A stretch of DNA of 64,000 nucleotides from the NCBI GenBank assembly GCA_014360195.1, contig JACIXY010000010.1, forward strand, positions 1 through 64,000, in the 5' to 3' direction. This document shows, piece after piece, positions 33,391 through 42,162 of the stretch. The notes below the pieces were generated by a model, which was not told where the DNA came from, did not search any database, and saw nothing but the letters and a program-made list of their open reading frames with translations. Made by a program: the position numbers and the translations under genes. Every line of letters starts with the position of its first letter. Positions within the stretch are counted from its first letter, which is position 1. The stretch is from Bacillota bacterium. Lineage in GTDB: Bacteria > Bacillota > SHA-98 > UBA4971.

Positions 33391-35424
33391 TTACTCCCTG
33401 GCGCGGGCGGATTCCTCCTGTGTTAGGAAAGACGCCAAATCTTGCGCCCACGGCGGGCGCATGTGAAGCTGGATAGCCACAAGCCGCGTATCACGGATGG
33501 CCCCGCTGAGCCTTGCCAGCACACCCGGGGTCGCGCACGCGAACACCACTGGGAGGTTCCGCCTCGTGGCAAGCTCTTTCGCCACGCGGACGCCGCGCAA
33601 GACGTCGCAAGGAGTCGTCTCGTCACCCATGTGCGTGTTGCTGACGATGCCTGTGAAGGTCAGTCTCGAAGAGTCCTCGATAGATTCGAGCATCGTCTCG
33701 GCTCCCGCGACGTCCCTCGTAAAGGGCCGGTTCGTGTTGACCACGAAGAACATATCGTACCCGGCCGCCTCGAACTCCGCCGAGTATCTTGCGAGGGCCC
33801 TCGCCCCGACGGGGTCGCCACCCACGTCGAATATCACCGTAGCACCCTCGTCATGGAATGCCTGAAGTATGCCAGGCGCAAGGGCGGGCAGGTCCGCCGC
33901 CTCGAACCCAGGGGCTGACGATATGACCTGTATGCCGTGGCGCTCCATCTCGCGCGTCGCCTCGCGGGACCTGAAGTAGGGGTTGACAATGTCGAGATCG
34001 ACCACGATGACACGAGCGCCTTCGCGCCGCTTCATTTTCGCGAAGTTCAAGGACACCTCGGTCTTCCCGGACCCGTAGGCACCGCTGAAAACCACGATCC
34101 TGCGGGTCGCCGGGAGCCTTCCGGCGGTGGACAGAAGGTGGTTCCTTACCTCACCTACGAGGTACAGGGACCCGCACACAAGGAGCACCCCGCCATCGCC
34201 TGCTCCCGCAAGCCCTTCATCCACAGCCTCGACGGCGCTATCCTTCACGAGGGCCTCGCGCCCCTCAGCCGACGCCAGCGCGGCGATCACGCAAGGGTCG
34301 GCCCCGCCCAGCCGCGAGGACGAGGCACGGGTCGCAATGATTCGCGAGGCGAACCTCGCCACATGGCGGACCATATCCGCGACGGGCTTGTCCCTGGAGA
34401 TCCCGACTACTGCGGTGACATGACGGCCTCCCGCAATCTCAGGAACGGCCCGGGCCAGTCTTTCCATGCCGTCGAGGTTGTGGGCGCCGTCGACCACCAC
34501 CAGCGGGCGCCGCTGGAGCACCTCGAGCCTGCCGGGCCAGCGAGTGAGTTTGAAGCCTCGTTTCAGGGCTTCCCTTCCCACGTTCACTCCGAGGCTGCGG
34601 AGCGCCTCGATGGCACCCATTGCACACGCGGCGTTCTCCACTTGGTGCGGCCCGAGAAGCGGCATCTCAAACTCGCCGAGGTCCTCGCCGCCCACGCGCG
34701 CCCGGAACGTCTGCCCCCCCTCGTTGTGGCCGGTACGCTCGCACCATAAGTCTTCGCCTACCACTAAGGTCCGGGCGGACCTCTCAGCGGCAACACGCTT
34801 TATCACCGCGAGGGCAGGCGGGTGCTGCACGCCGACCACCACGGGGACGCCCGGCTTGATGATCCCGGCTTTCTCGAAGGCGATCTCCTCAATGGTGTCG
34901 CCCAGCTTCTCGCGGTGGTCCATGTCAACGTGCGTGATAACCGAGACAAGCGGCGTGACGACGTTGGTAGCATCGAACCTGCCTCCGAGGCCCACCTCCA
35001 CCACGGCATAGTCCACGCGCTCCTCAGCGAAATGGAGGAATGCGGCAACGGTACCCATCTCGAACTCGGTTGGGAAGCCTAGGGAGGAGCCGACCGCTAC
35101 CCCCTCGAAGTGAGGCCGCAGCCTTGTTATGAGCTCTGCGAGGCGCGCTCTCGATATGGGCCTGCCGTTTATGCTGATGCGCTCGGTGTATGATGAGAGG
35201 TGCGGGGACGTATACAGCCCCACGCGAAACCCCGCAGCGCGAAGCACCGAGGCCGTCATGGCCGCAACCGACCCCTTGCCGTTGGTGCCTGCCACATGGA
35301 CGGCTTTCAGTTTCAGGTGGGGCGAGCCTGCGGCATCAAGCAGAGCGAGCGTCCGGCCGAGGCCAAGGCTCACTCCGAACTTGCCCAGGCTGTGCAGGAA
35401 TGCGATAGCTTCTTCGTAGTTCAT
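33391..35424 (-). CDS. folC: Fusion of folylpolyglutamate/dihydrofolate synthase (FolC) with a MinD/CobQ-type NTPase
   Basis: A 677-residue protein. Residues 1 to about 430 are FolC: MNYEEAIAFLHSLG, the P-loop VAGTNGKGSVAAM, and VDYAVVEVGLGGRFDATN; it adds glutamates to folates. From about residue 437 a second P-loop, FSGAYGSGKTEVSLNFA, opens a SIMIBI-type NTPase domain with VVDLDIVNPYFRSREA and VIFDVGGDPVGARALARY. A free-standing version of that domain often neighbours 2-oxoacid:ferredoxin oxidoreductases. The reading frame is continuous across the join. ATG 35424 matches the FolC N-terminus; its Shine-Dalgarno is weak. Role of the extra domain is unknown. Confidence 0.88.
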   Translation of the reverse strand: MNYEEAIAFLHSLGKFGVSLGLGRTLALLDAAGSPHLKLKAVHVAGTNGKGSVAAMTASVLRAAGFRVGLYTSPHLSSYTERISINGRPISRARLAELITRLRPHFEGVAVGSSLGFPTEFEMGTVAAFLHFAEERVDYAVVEVGLGGRFDATNVVTPLVSVITHVDMDHREKLGDTIEEIAFEKAGIIKPGVPVVVGVQHPPALAVIKRVAAERSARTLVVGEDLWCERTGHNEGGQTFRARVGGEDLGEFEMPLLGPHQVENAACAMGAIEALRSLGVNVGREALKRGFKLTRWPGRLEVLQRRPLVVVDGAHNLDGMERLARAVPEIAGGRHVTAVVGISRDKPVADMVRHVARFASRIIATRASSSRLGGADPCVIAALASAEGREALVKDSAVEAVDEGLAGAGDGGVLLVCGSLYLVGEVRNHLLSTAGRLPATRRIVVFSGAYGSGKTEVSLNFAKMKRREGARVIVVDLDIVNPYFRSREATREMERHGIQVISSAPGFEAADLPALAPGILQAFHDEGATVIFDVGGDPVGARALARYSAEFEAAGYDMFFVVNTNRPFTRDVAGAETMLESIEDSSRLTFTGIVSNTHMGDETTPCDVLRGVRVAKELATRRNLPVVFACATPGVLARLSGAIRDTRLVAIQLHMRPPWAQDLASFLTQEESARARE

Positions 35425-35438
35425 GAGGACTCTTTTCG

Positions 35439-36113
35439 CTACTCCGGAAGGTTTTCCTTCCCCAGCGTGCATTCTCGTGCCAGAAGACACCCGTCGCACC
35501 TGGGCTTTTGCGGCCTGCACCGCCGCCGCCCGTGGGCGATCATGTTGACGTGCAGGGAGTAGACCAGGTCGGACGGGACCAAGGAGCCCATAACTTCGTG
35601 GGCGCCCTCGGCCCCGCACCGACTGCTTATGAGCCCAAGCCGCCGTGCCACGCGCAGCACGTGCGTGTCCACAGGGAACACAGGCATGCCGCACCCGAAG
35701 AGCAGCGTGCAGGCGCAGGTCTTGGGGCCGACGCCGTCGAGGGACATGAGATAGTCCCGCGCCGTGCGGACGTTAAGATGCGCGAGGAAATCCAGGGACA
35801 CATATCCCCGCTCGCGGTGCAGGCGGTCGAGGATCCGCTGTATCCTGGCGGCCTTGATGTCGGCAAGGCCGCCGCTCCTTATTGCATCCGCCACCTCTCG
35901 CACGTCCGCCGTCCTCACATCATCCCACGACGCAAACCTCTCCTTCAGGCTCCGAAATGCCCTACCGGAGTTGACGTCGGACGTGTTCTGGGAGAGCACC
36001 GTCGCCACGAGGGCATCCAGCGGGTCCTCCCGCCGGACGGGAGGAGCCCCGTACATATCCTCCAGAAGTGTTGCGATCCGCCGTACGCGCTCAGGGGCGT
36101 CGTCATTGCTCAA
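35439..36113 (-). CDS. nth: Endonuclease III-like DNA glycosylase/AP lyase
   Basis: A 224-residue HhH-GPD glycosylase for oxidised pyrimidines. It has the helix-hairpin-helix LDGVGPKTCACTLLFG with the catalytic Lys, the catalytic Asp in PVFPVDTHVLRVARRLG, and a C-terminal 4Fe-4S loop (CRPQKPRCDGCLLAREC). The start is TTG 36113 (LSNDDAPERV), decided by a GGAGG eight bases ahead. A longer frame to 36200 has no Shine-Dalgarno and overlaps valS. The cysteine spacing C-x6-C-x2-C-x5-C is canonical. Confidence 0.9.
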   Translation of the reverse strand: MSNDDAPERVRRIATLLEDMYGAPPVRREDPLDALVATVLSQNTSDVNSGRAFRSLKERFASWDDVRTADVREVADAIRSGGLADIKAARIQRILDRLHRERGYVSLDFLAHLNVRTARDYLMSLDGVGPKTCACTLLFGCGMPVFPVDTHVLRVARRLGLISSRCGAEGAHEVMGSLVPSDLVYSLHVNMIAHGRRRCRPQKPRCDGCLLARECTLGKENLPE

Positions 36114-36196
36114 GTTGGTAGCCTCCGTGAATAAGATTGTCCCGCTATTCAAGCGAGCCAGGCGGGCCGTTCGCGTTCCCACTCGAAAGGCCCCGC

Positions 36197-39010
36197 TCAA
36201 GCCCTGAGATCCGCAAGCCTTCGCGCGAGGCGCGCCCGTTTTTCGGCATATTCCTCGCGCCTTGCCCGCTCGCGCTCGACGACCTCCTCAGAGGCTTTCT
36301 CGACAAAGTCCGGGTTGGAGAGCTTACGCTCGGCGGCCTCCAGTGCTGCCTCCGCCGCCCGCAGATCCTTCTCGAGGCGGCGGACCTCCGTATCGAGATC
36401 GATGATGCCGGCGAGCGGCACGTACACCTCGGCGCCGGTAACGACCGCTGACGCCGCCTTCTCGGGCTTGCGCTCGAGCCGATCCTCGACGCTGAGGCGC
36501 GCAAGGCCAGCGAGGCGCACCATGAGATCGCTCCCTGCCCGCAGCACTTCCGCTGTCCTGCCGGTCGCCACCACGATCGCGTCCAGCTTCTTCTGAGGCG
36601 GCACGTTCATCTCAGACCTTATGTTGCGGATAGCCCGCGTGACGTCCATAAGCGTGGCCATTTCCGCTTCGGCGTCGGGGTCGTCGAGTCTCTCGTCGAA
36701 CGCGGGCCACGGCGATACCATGATGCTCCCCTCGGCGCCGGGCAGGCGCTGCCAGATTCCCTCGGTTATGAAGGGCATGAACGGATGGAGCAGCCGAATC
36801 ACCTTGCCCAGGGTTTCCGAGAGCACGTACCGGGCGGTTGTGCGCGCCTGCGCGTCGCCGCCATAGAGCCGCGCCTTGGAGATCTCGATGTACCAGTCGC
36901 AGAACTCGTCCCACGTGAAATCGTACAGGGTGCGCGCGGCCTCCCCGACCTCGTACTCTCGGAGATGCGAATGCACCTTCTCGGCTACTCTGTTCGCCCT
37001 GCTCCGTATCCACCTGTCAGCAGGCAGGAGGTCGAGGTCACGCTCGTCCACGCCGGCCGGGTCGAAGTCGCGGAGGTTCATGAGAACGAACCGCGCCGCG
37101 TTCCACAACTTGTTGGCGAAGTTACGGCTGGCCTCCAGCCGCTCCTCCCGGAACCGCATGTCATTGCCAGGGGTGTTCCCGGTCACGAGGGTGAACCTGA
37201 GCACGTCGGCTCCGTACTTATCCACGACCTCGAGGGGGTCTACGCCCGTGCCGAGAGACTTGCTCATTTTCTTGCCGCTCGAGGCTCTCACGAGCCCGTG
37301 GATGAACACGTCGTGGAACGGCACCTCCCCCATAAACTCGAGGCCCATGAATATCATCCTCGCGACCCAGAAGAAAATGATGTCGTACGCGGTCACCAGC
37401 ACGGACGTCGGGTAGAAGTGCCGAAGTTCCGGCGTGTCTTCTGGCCATCCCATGGTTGAGAAGGGCCACAGGGCCGACGAGAACCAAGTGTCGAGCACAT
37501 CTGGGTCCTGCTCGAGTTTACCGCTGCCGCATTTTGGGCACCTCGTTGGGCCCTCGGTCGAGGCGATGGTCTCGCCGCACCCGCCGCAGTACCATACGGG
37601 GATTCGGTGACCCCACCAGAGCTGCCTTGAGATGCACCAGTCGTGGACGTTCTCCATCCAGTTGAGATAGACCTTTGCGAAACGCTCGGGCACGAACCTG
37701 ATGCGCCCGTCCTCCACGGCCTTGATCGCAGGCTCGGCAAGTGGCCTCATCCTCACGAACCACTGCCTCGATATCATCGGCTCGACCACGGTGTTGCACC
37801 TCTGGCAGTGGCCCACAGCATGGTCGTGCGCCTCCCTCTTCTCGAGAAGGCCGAGGAACGCAAGCTCCTCCACCACCTTCTCGCGGCAGGCGTACCTGTC
37901 GAGCCCCTCGTACCTGCCGGCCTCCTTCGTCATCCTCCCGTCCTCGCCGATGACCTTTACAGCAGGAAGACTGTGCCGCAGGCCGATCTCGAAGTCGTTC
38001 GGATCGTGGGCAGGCGTGACCTTCACGGCGCCAGTCCCGAACTCGGGGTCTGCGTGCTCGTCCGCGATGATTGGTATCTCCCGGCCCATTATGGGCAGTA
38101 CGACCTTCCTGCCCACGAGATGGCTGTAGCGCAGATCGCGGGGGTTCACTGCGACAGCCGTGTCGCCAAGCATCGTCTCCGGACGAGTGGTAGCTACGGT
38201 AATGTGGCCCTCCTCGCCGACGAGGGGGTACTTGATGTAGTAGAGGGTACCCTTGCTCTCCTCGTGCTCCACCTCGAGGTCCGAAAGGGACGTGTGGCAC
38301 CTCGGGCACCAGTTGATGATGTACGTGCCCCTGTATATAAGCCCCTTTTCATAGAGCCGCACGAACACCTGCCGGACGGCGCGGGAAAGGCCCTCGTCCA
38401 TGGTGAACCTCTCGCGCTCCCAGTCGCACGACGCCCCCAGGCGCTGAAGCTGGCTGCGGATGGTGCCGCCGTACTTCTCTTTCCACTGCCACACGCGGCG
38501 GACGAACTCCTCGCGCCCGAGGTCGTGGCGGGACAGACCCTCCTTCGCGAGCGCCGCCTCCACCTTCACCTGGGTCGCGATGCCCGCGTGGTCGGTGCCA
38601 GGAATCCACACGGTGTTGTCTCCCATCATCCTGTGCCAGCGCACCAGAATGTCCTGGAGTGTGTTGTCCAGGGCGTGGCCGATGTGCAGCGATCCCGTGA
38701 CGTTGGGCGGCGGGATCACGATGCAGAAGGGCTTTCGGGACGGGTCTACTTCCTGATGGAAATACCCGCCGCGAAGCCACTCCTCGTAGGTTTTCTCTTC
38801 CATTTCGAGGGGGTTGTATCTAGTCGCAAGCCCGTTTGTCTCGTTTGTAATGAAGTCTGGTTCGCTCTGAGCTCTTGCCATGTCACGCGCGGCCGCCTCC
38901 GCCTTCAGCTCTGCCTCTGCCTCTGCCTTCGCCTTCGCCTTCGCCTTCGCCATTGCCTTCGCCTTCGACATCGCGATCGCCTTCGCTTCCCTTTCCGGCT
39001 TTGCCTTCAC
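36197..39010 (-). CDS. valS: Valyl-tRNA synthetase with low-complexity N-terminal extension
   Basis: Class I synthetase charging tRNA-Val. It has [15 protein letters not shown] (HIGH motif) about residue 100, an editing domain, [15 protein letters not shown], and a C-terminal coiled coil. The conserved protein begins near residue 55 ([19 protein letters not shown]). The preceding residues are Lys/Ala/Glu repeats ([14 protein letters not shown]). GTG 39010 is the longest start but lacks a Shine-Dalgarno; ATG 38881 is also possible. A good AAAGGAGG lies at about 39270, and the same kind of charged repeat runs from there in another frame. The natural start may therefore be near 39251 with a frameshift between (see findings). 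Controlled by a T-box. Confidence 0.9.
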   Translation of the reverse strand: MKAKPEREAKAIAMSKAKAMAKAKAKAKAEAEAELKAEAAARDMARAQSEPDFITNETNGLATRYNPLEMEEKTYEEWLRGGYFHQEVDPSRKPFCIVIPPPNVTGSLHIGHALDNTLQDILVRWHRMMGDNTVWIPGTDHAGIATQVKVEAALAKEGLSRHDLGREEFVRRVWQWKEKYGGTIRSQLQRLGASCDWERERFTMDEGLSRAVRQVFVRLYEKGLIYRGTYIINWCPRCHTSLSDLEVEHEESKGTLYYIKYPLVGEEGHITVATTRPETMLGDTAVAVNPRDLRYSHLVGRKVVLPIMGREIPIIADEHADPEFGTGAVKVTPAHDPNDFEIGLRHSLPAVKVIGEDGRMTKEAGRYEGLDRYACREKVVEELAFLGLLEKREAHDHAVGHCQRCNTVVEPMISRQWFVRMRPLAEPAIKAVEDGRIRFVPERFAKVYLNWMENVHDWCISRQLWWGHRIPVWYCGGCGETIASTEGPTRCPKCGSGKLEQDPDVLDTWFSSALWPFSTMGWPEDTPELRHFYPTSVLVTAYDIIFFWVARMIFMGLEFMGEVPFHDVFIHGLVRASSGKKMSKSLGTGVDPLEVVDKYGADVLRFTLVTGNTPGNDMRFREERLEASRNFANKLWNAARFVLMNLRDFDPAGVDERDLDLLPADRWIRSRANRVAEKVHSHLREYEVGEAARTLYDFTWDEFCDWYIEISKARLYGGDAQARTTARYVLSETLGKVIRLLHPFMPFITEGIWQRLPGAEGSIMVSPWPAFDERLDDPDAEAEMATLMDVTRAIRNIRSEMNVPPQKKLDAIVVATGRTAEVLRAGSDLMVRLAGLARLSVEDRLERKPEKAASAVVTGAEVYVPLAGIIDLDTEVRRLEKDLRAAEAALEAAERKLSNPDFVEKASEEVVERERARREEYAEKRARLARRLADLRA

Positions 39011-39240
39011 CTTGGCTCGCGGCTCCCCCTGCGCTCCCGCCTGCGGTTCCGGCTTCGCTCCCAGCCTCGCTTTACTCCAGCCTCACCATCGCCCCGGTTT
39101 CGCTTTCGGCTTCGGCGCCGGTTTCGGGTTCGGCTTTGGTTTCACCTTCGGTTTCGCCTTCGTTTCTGGCTTCGGTTTCGGTCTGGGTTTCTGTTTGGGC
39201 TTCGGGCTTGGCCTCGGCTTCGGCTTCGGTTTCTGGTTGC
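38900..39240. repeat. Hexanucleotide low-complexity tract at the valS 5' end
   Basis: Degenerate GCYTTC/GGYTTC units (plus strand) run for about 340 bases. They encode Lys/Glu/Ala/Pro/Thr-rich peptides in two minus-strand frames. One frame is open from GTG 39251 to TAA 39072; the other is open from about 39081 into valS. Confidence 0.8.
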
Positions 39241-39280
39241 GAGCGGCTCACAGCCAGAGGTGCCGCTTCCTCCTTTCCTT

Positions 39281-39690
39281 ACCTATTCCGCCTTGGCACG
39301 TCGCCACCCCGAGGTTCAGTCTCGCCGCCTCACGAGCTTCGCCGTGCCGACGGGCCACTTCATTACCTCTATATGGCCCACATGTTTACCGCCCTCATGT
39401 TTACCGCCCACATGGGGCGGCGTCCCATTACCCGGGCGGCGGACCCTGCCCAGGCAGACTCCGCGCCTTTCGCCTTGCACGTCGAGCGCCGCGCGAGCTG
39501 GATACCCTTTGCACATCCTGAAACCGCACAGCTCGCCAATCTCTCCGGAGATCTTACTCAGTGGAACCGACCGGCCACCAATAGCAGCATTCTCCGAACC
39601 CGCGGCAACTCGCAAGAGGCAGCGCCGGGCGGCCGAACGCACGGGCCCGCAGGTCCACTTCCCGGGAAACTCCTGGGAAACTCCCGGGAA
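39281..39690. other. Noncoding part of the valS leader with short tandem repeats
   Basis: About 400 bases between the T-box terminator and the GGAGG near 39270. It holds two 15-base tandem copies of CATGTTTACCGCCCW at 39381-39410 and three copies of CCSGGGAAACT-type units at about 39660-39694. No gene is supported. Confidence 0.5.
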
Positions 39691-39698
39691 AACTCAAG

Positions 39699-40003
39699 AG
39701 CCCCTTTCGCCATTCCAAGGGCGAAAGGGGCTAACTCCCGCGGTACCACCTTGCTTCCCGCATCCCGCGCTTGCGTATCGCTTGCGCAAAAGACACAGGC
39801 GCTCGATTGCTGTAACGGGCTGCCCGTCGAGGCCTACGTGCGCTGACACCTCAACTGCCACCGCATTTCAACCCCGATGCTCCGGAGCGACCTTCGGTGC
39901 GGCCTTATCCCGGGAAGCCTCGCAGCCGGTGGACCTCCCTCTCTTCGGGCAGCGCCGCCCTACTCCTCTCCATCAACGCAAATGCTTCATGTCGCCTTGT
40001 GTT
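39699..40003 (-). ncRNA. T-box riboswitch leader of valS
   Basis: The T-box core AAGGTGGTACCGCGGGAG lies at 39735-39752 (minus). It is followed by a terminator hairpin, AGCCCCTTTCGCC with GGCGAAAGGGGCT (39699-39732), then CTTGAGTTTTCC. Upstream sequence has room for stem I. Position ahead of valS indicates sensing of uncharged tRNA-Val. I could not assign the specifier codon with certainty; a GUC in the stem I region is a candidate. Confidence 0.88.
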
Positions 40004-40009
40004 GCTTGT

Positions 40010-40038
40010 ATAATACAACGCGCGCCCGGCTCCGTCAA
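40010..40038 (-). promoter_or_regulatory. Predicted sigma-A promoter of valS
   Basis: Minus strand TTGACG (-35), 17 bases, TATTAT (-10). The predicted start is near 40003, just ahead of the T-box leader. This is one of the best promoter matches in the window. Confidence 0.7.
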
Positions 40039-40116
40039 GGCCCCTGCGGCTGCTCCGGTAGTTCCGCGAAACAAGCCGGAATGCGTGGGTCGTGCCATAT
40101 GACGGCCACGACGGGA

Positions 40117-40791
40117 TCAGCCCTTCATGTGGCTCACGATCTCCCAGTACATCCTCAGGCGCGCAGTAAATCCCTTCAAACCGCCGCGCTTCTCCTCCTT
40201 CATCACCTGCGACACCCCGTGCAGGACGACCCGCTTGACCCTCGCGCCGCAAGAAGCAAGGTGTCTGTTGAGGAGGACCTCCACGCCGAACCCGGCCTCC
40301 TCCATCGGGACGCCGCGCACCAGCGCCGCTCTCACGGCGCGCTGGCCCGACAGCCCTGGGGTCAGCTTCTGGGCGAGCGTGGTCGAGGTCCTGCCGCCCT
40401 CGAACACGCCCAGGGTGGCATCGGCCTCACCCGAAACCACCGGGCGGATCAGCTGGTCCACATGCTCTGGCATAAGCCCGACAAGGTCGGCGTCTATGAA
40501 CGCCACCACCTCGGCGCTCGTTGCGGCAAGGCCGGCTTTCATGGCCCCGCCCTTCCCCCTGTTGCGCGCGAGCTCCACTACCCGCACCCCGAGGGACCGC
40601 GCCACCTCAGCGGTGCCATCGGTCGAGCCGTCGCTCACGACAATGATCTCCGATACCAGCTTCGCCCCCAGCGCTGCGGAGATCACCCGGCCGATTCGGC
40701 CTTCTTCATTGTAGGCGGGGATGATCACCGCCGCACCGGTCATCGCCTCACCAGTCACCGCTTCCCCGGTCGTCCCGCGCCCGTCGCCCAT
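40117..40791 (-). CDS. Family 2 glycosyltransferase
   Basis: A 224-residue GT-A fold protein similar to polyprenyl-phosphate or glucosyl-glycerate glycosyltransferases. It has VIIPAYNEEGRIGRVI near residue 22, IIVVSDGSTDGTAEVA, and the metal-binding DADL in VVAFIDADLVGL. No membrane segments. The start is ATG 40791, two bases after the ispG stop, with GGGGGG upstream; ATG 40743 is an alternative. Sugar donor and acceptor are unknown. Placement with isoprenoid genes could suggest a lipid-carrier acceptor (inference). Confidence 0.82.
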   Translation of the reverse strand: MGDGRGTTGEAVTGEAMTGAAVIIPAYNEEGRIGRVISAALGAKLVSEIIVVSDGSTDGTAEVARSLGVRVVELARNRGKGGAMKAGLAATSAEVVAFIDADLVGLMPEHVDQLIRPVVSGEADATLGVFEGGRTSTTLAQKLTPGLSGQRAVRAALVRGVPMEEAGFGVEVLLNRHLASCGARVKRVVLHGVSQVMKEEKRGGLKGFTARLRMYWEIVSHMKG

Positions 40792-40793
40792 GG

Positions 40794-41900
40794 CTACACC
40801 AGCCCCCCAACTGCGTCAGCCCGCTTCCGGGTCTCCCGGTCCATCTTGCCCATCTTTTGGACCTCGTTGACCAGCCTCTCCACGATCTCGCCCTGCGGCA
40901 CCCTTCCGGCGGGCTTTCCGCGTGCAAACAGGAGGCCTGCGCCCTCGCCCAGGGCCACCCCGATGTCGGCCTCGCGCGCCTCACCCGGACCGTTGACCTC
41001 GCAACCCATGACGGCCACCTTCAGAGGAGCGTCGATCCCCGCCACCCCGCGCTCCACTTCCCGAACGATCCCGAAGAGGTCCCCGTGGCAGCGACCGCAC
41101 GTCGGGCAGGATATGACCTCCACGCCGAACCGCCGGAGGCCCACGGACGACAGGATCTCCCTGGCCACTCTCACTTCCTCTTCGGGCTCTGCGGTGAGCG
41201 ATACGCGGATGGTGTCGCCAATCCCCTTGAGGAGCAGCGCTCCTATGGCTACAGCGCTCTTCACCGCGCCCGCCCTGGGGCCGCCGGCCTCCGTAAGGCC
41301 CACGTGGAGCGGATAGTCGGTCTCTTCCGAAATGGCCTCGTACGCCTCAACCGTGGTGACCACATCAGATGCCTTTATCGATATGACGATATCGCTGAAC
41401 CCCTCGTTCTCGAGAAGGCCTGCGCTTCGCCTCGCGCTCTCCACCAGCGCCTCCGCGCACGGCCTGCCATACTTTGCAAGCAGGTCCTTCTCCAGGGACC
41501 CAGCGTTGACACCAACCCTGATGGGTATGCCCCGCTCTTTCGCCGCCCTTGCGACCTCCCTGACCCTCTCCCTGCCCCCGATGTTCCCGGGGTTTATGCG
41601 AAGCTTGTCCGCCCCTGCGGCTATCGCGGCATGGGCGAGCCTGTAATCGAAGTGGATGTCGGCCACAAGGGGTAGCGGCGACCTGCGCTTTATCTCGGCG
41701 AACGCCGCCGCCGCAGCGGCGTCGGGAATGGCGCACCGCGCTATCTCGCACCCGGCCTTCGCAAGGCTCTCGAGTTGCCGGACCGTGGCCTCGATGTCGC
41801 GGGTATCGGTCTTCGTCATGGACTGCACCGTGACAGGCGCACCGCCGCCGATCGGCACCCCCCCAACCACGACTCTTCGGGTTTTGCGCCGCTCGATCAT
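40794..41900 (-). CDS. ispG: 4-hydroxy-3-methylbut-2-enyl diphosphate synthase
   Basis: Fe-S enzyme of the MEP isoprenoid pathway that reduces MEcPP to HMBPP with ferredoxin or flavodoxin. The 368-residue protein has a TIM-barrel N-terminal half (VTVQSMTKTDTRDIEAT near residue 24, LRINPGNIGG) and a C-terminal 4Fe-4S region with ISCPTCGRCHGD and MGCEVNGPGEA. All three cluster Cys are visible. It lies in the same orientation after rseP, with a 262-base gap that contains a dispersed repeat. Confidence 0.96.
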   Translation of the reverse strand: MIERRKTRRVVVGGVPIGGGAPVTVQSMTKTDTRDIEATVRQLESLAKAGCEIARCAIPDAAAAAAFAEIKRRSPLPLVADIHFDYRLAHAAIAAGADKLRINPGNIGGRERVREVARAAKERGIPIRVGVNAGSLEKDLLAKYGRPCAEALVESARRSAGLLENEGFSDIVISIKASDVVTTVEAYEAISEETDYPLHVGLTEAGGPRAGAVKSAVAIGALLLKGIGDTIRVSLTAEPEEEVRVAREILSSVGLRRFGVEVISCPTCGRCHGDLFGIVREVERGVAGIDAPLKVAVMGCEVNGPGEAREADIGVALGEGAGLLFARGKPAGRVPQGEIVERLVNEVQKMGKMDRETRKRADAVGGLV

Positions 41901-42015
41901 CTCCTGCTACACTCCCAGTGACACGGATTGGCCGGCTTCCGCCGCAACGCCCCCGCAACACCCCGTCAGGCATCCGGCTTCGGCGGCTCCCAGAACTTAT
42001 GAAAGACACAGTTAA

Positions 42016-42110
42016 AGAGCGCGTTGGACTTCCCCAGCAGCCGCCAGGTTGGCCGAGCACGCCGACGGCTTTGCGTTTGCGCGATTCAACCAGGCTGCGT
42101 TGACATAATG
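42016..42110. repeat. Dispersed repeat of the second family, copy 2
   Basis: The blocks GGACTTCCCC, GCAGCCGCCAG, GCACG-CGACGGCT, GATTCAACC and GACATAA occur in the same order as at 20226-20300. The segment AGCC..GTTGGC..GCCGAC..GGCT can fold into a hairpin. It lies in the gap between rseP and ispG and has no ORF. The remaining parts of the 41901-42162 gap show nothing else. Confidence 0.5.
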
Positions 42111-42162
42111 CGGCAGACACCAACAGTTTCATGAAAGGCGACTCATGTTATGAAAGGCAGCG

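Noticed and set aside
39316-39642. 108-residue minus-strand ORF in the valS leader
   Set aside because: No Shine-Dalgarno and no recognisable motif. It overlaps short tandem repeats between T-box and valS.
37643-40102. 819-residue plus-strand ORF opposite valS
   Set aside because: It mirrors valS and its leader in the antisense frame, a common effect in high-GC DNA. It has no domain sense.
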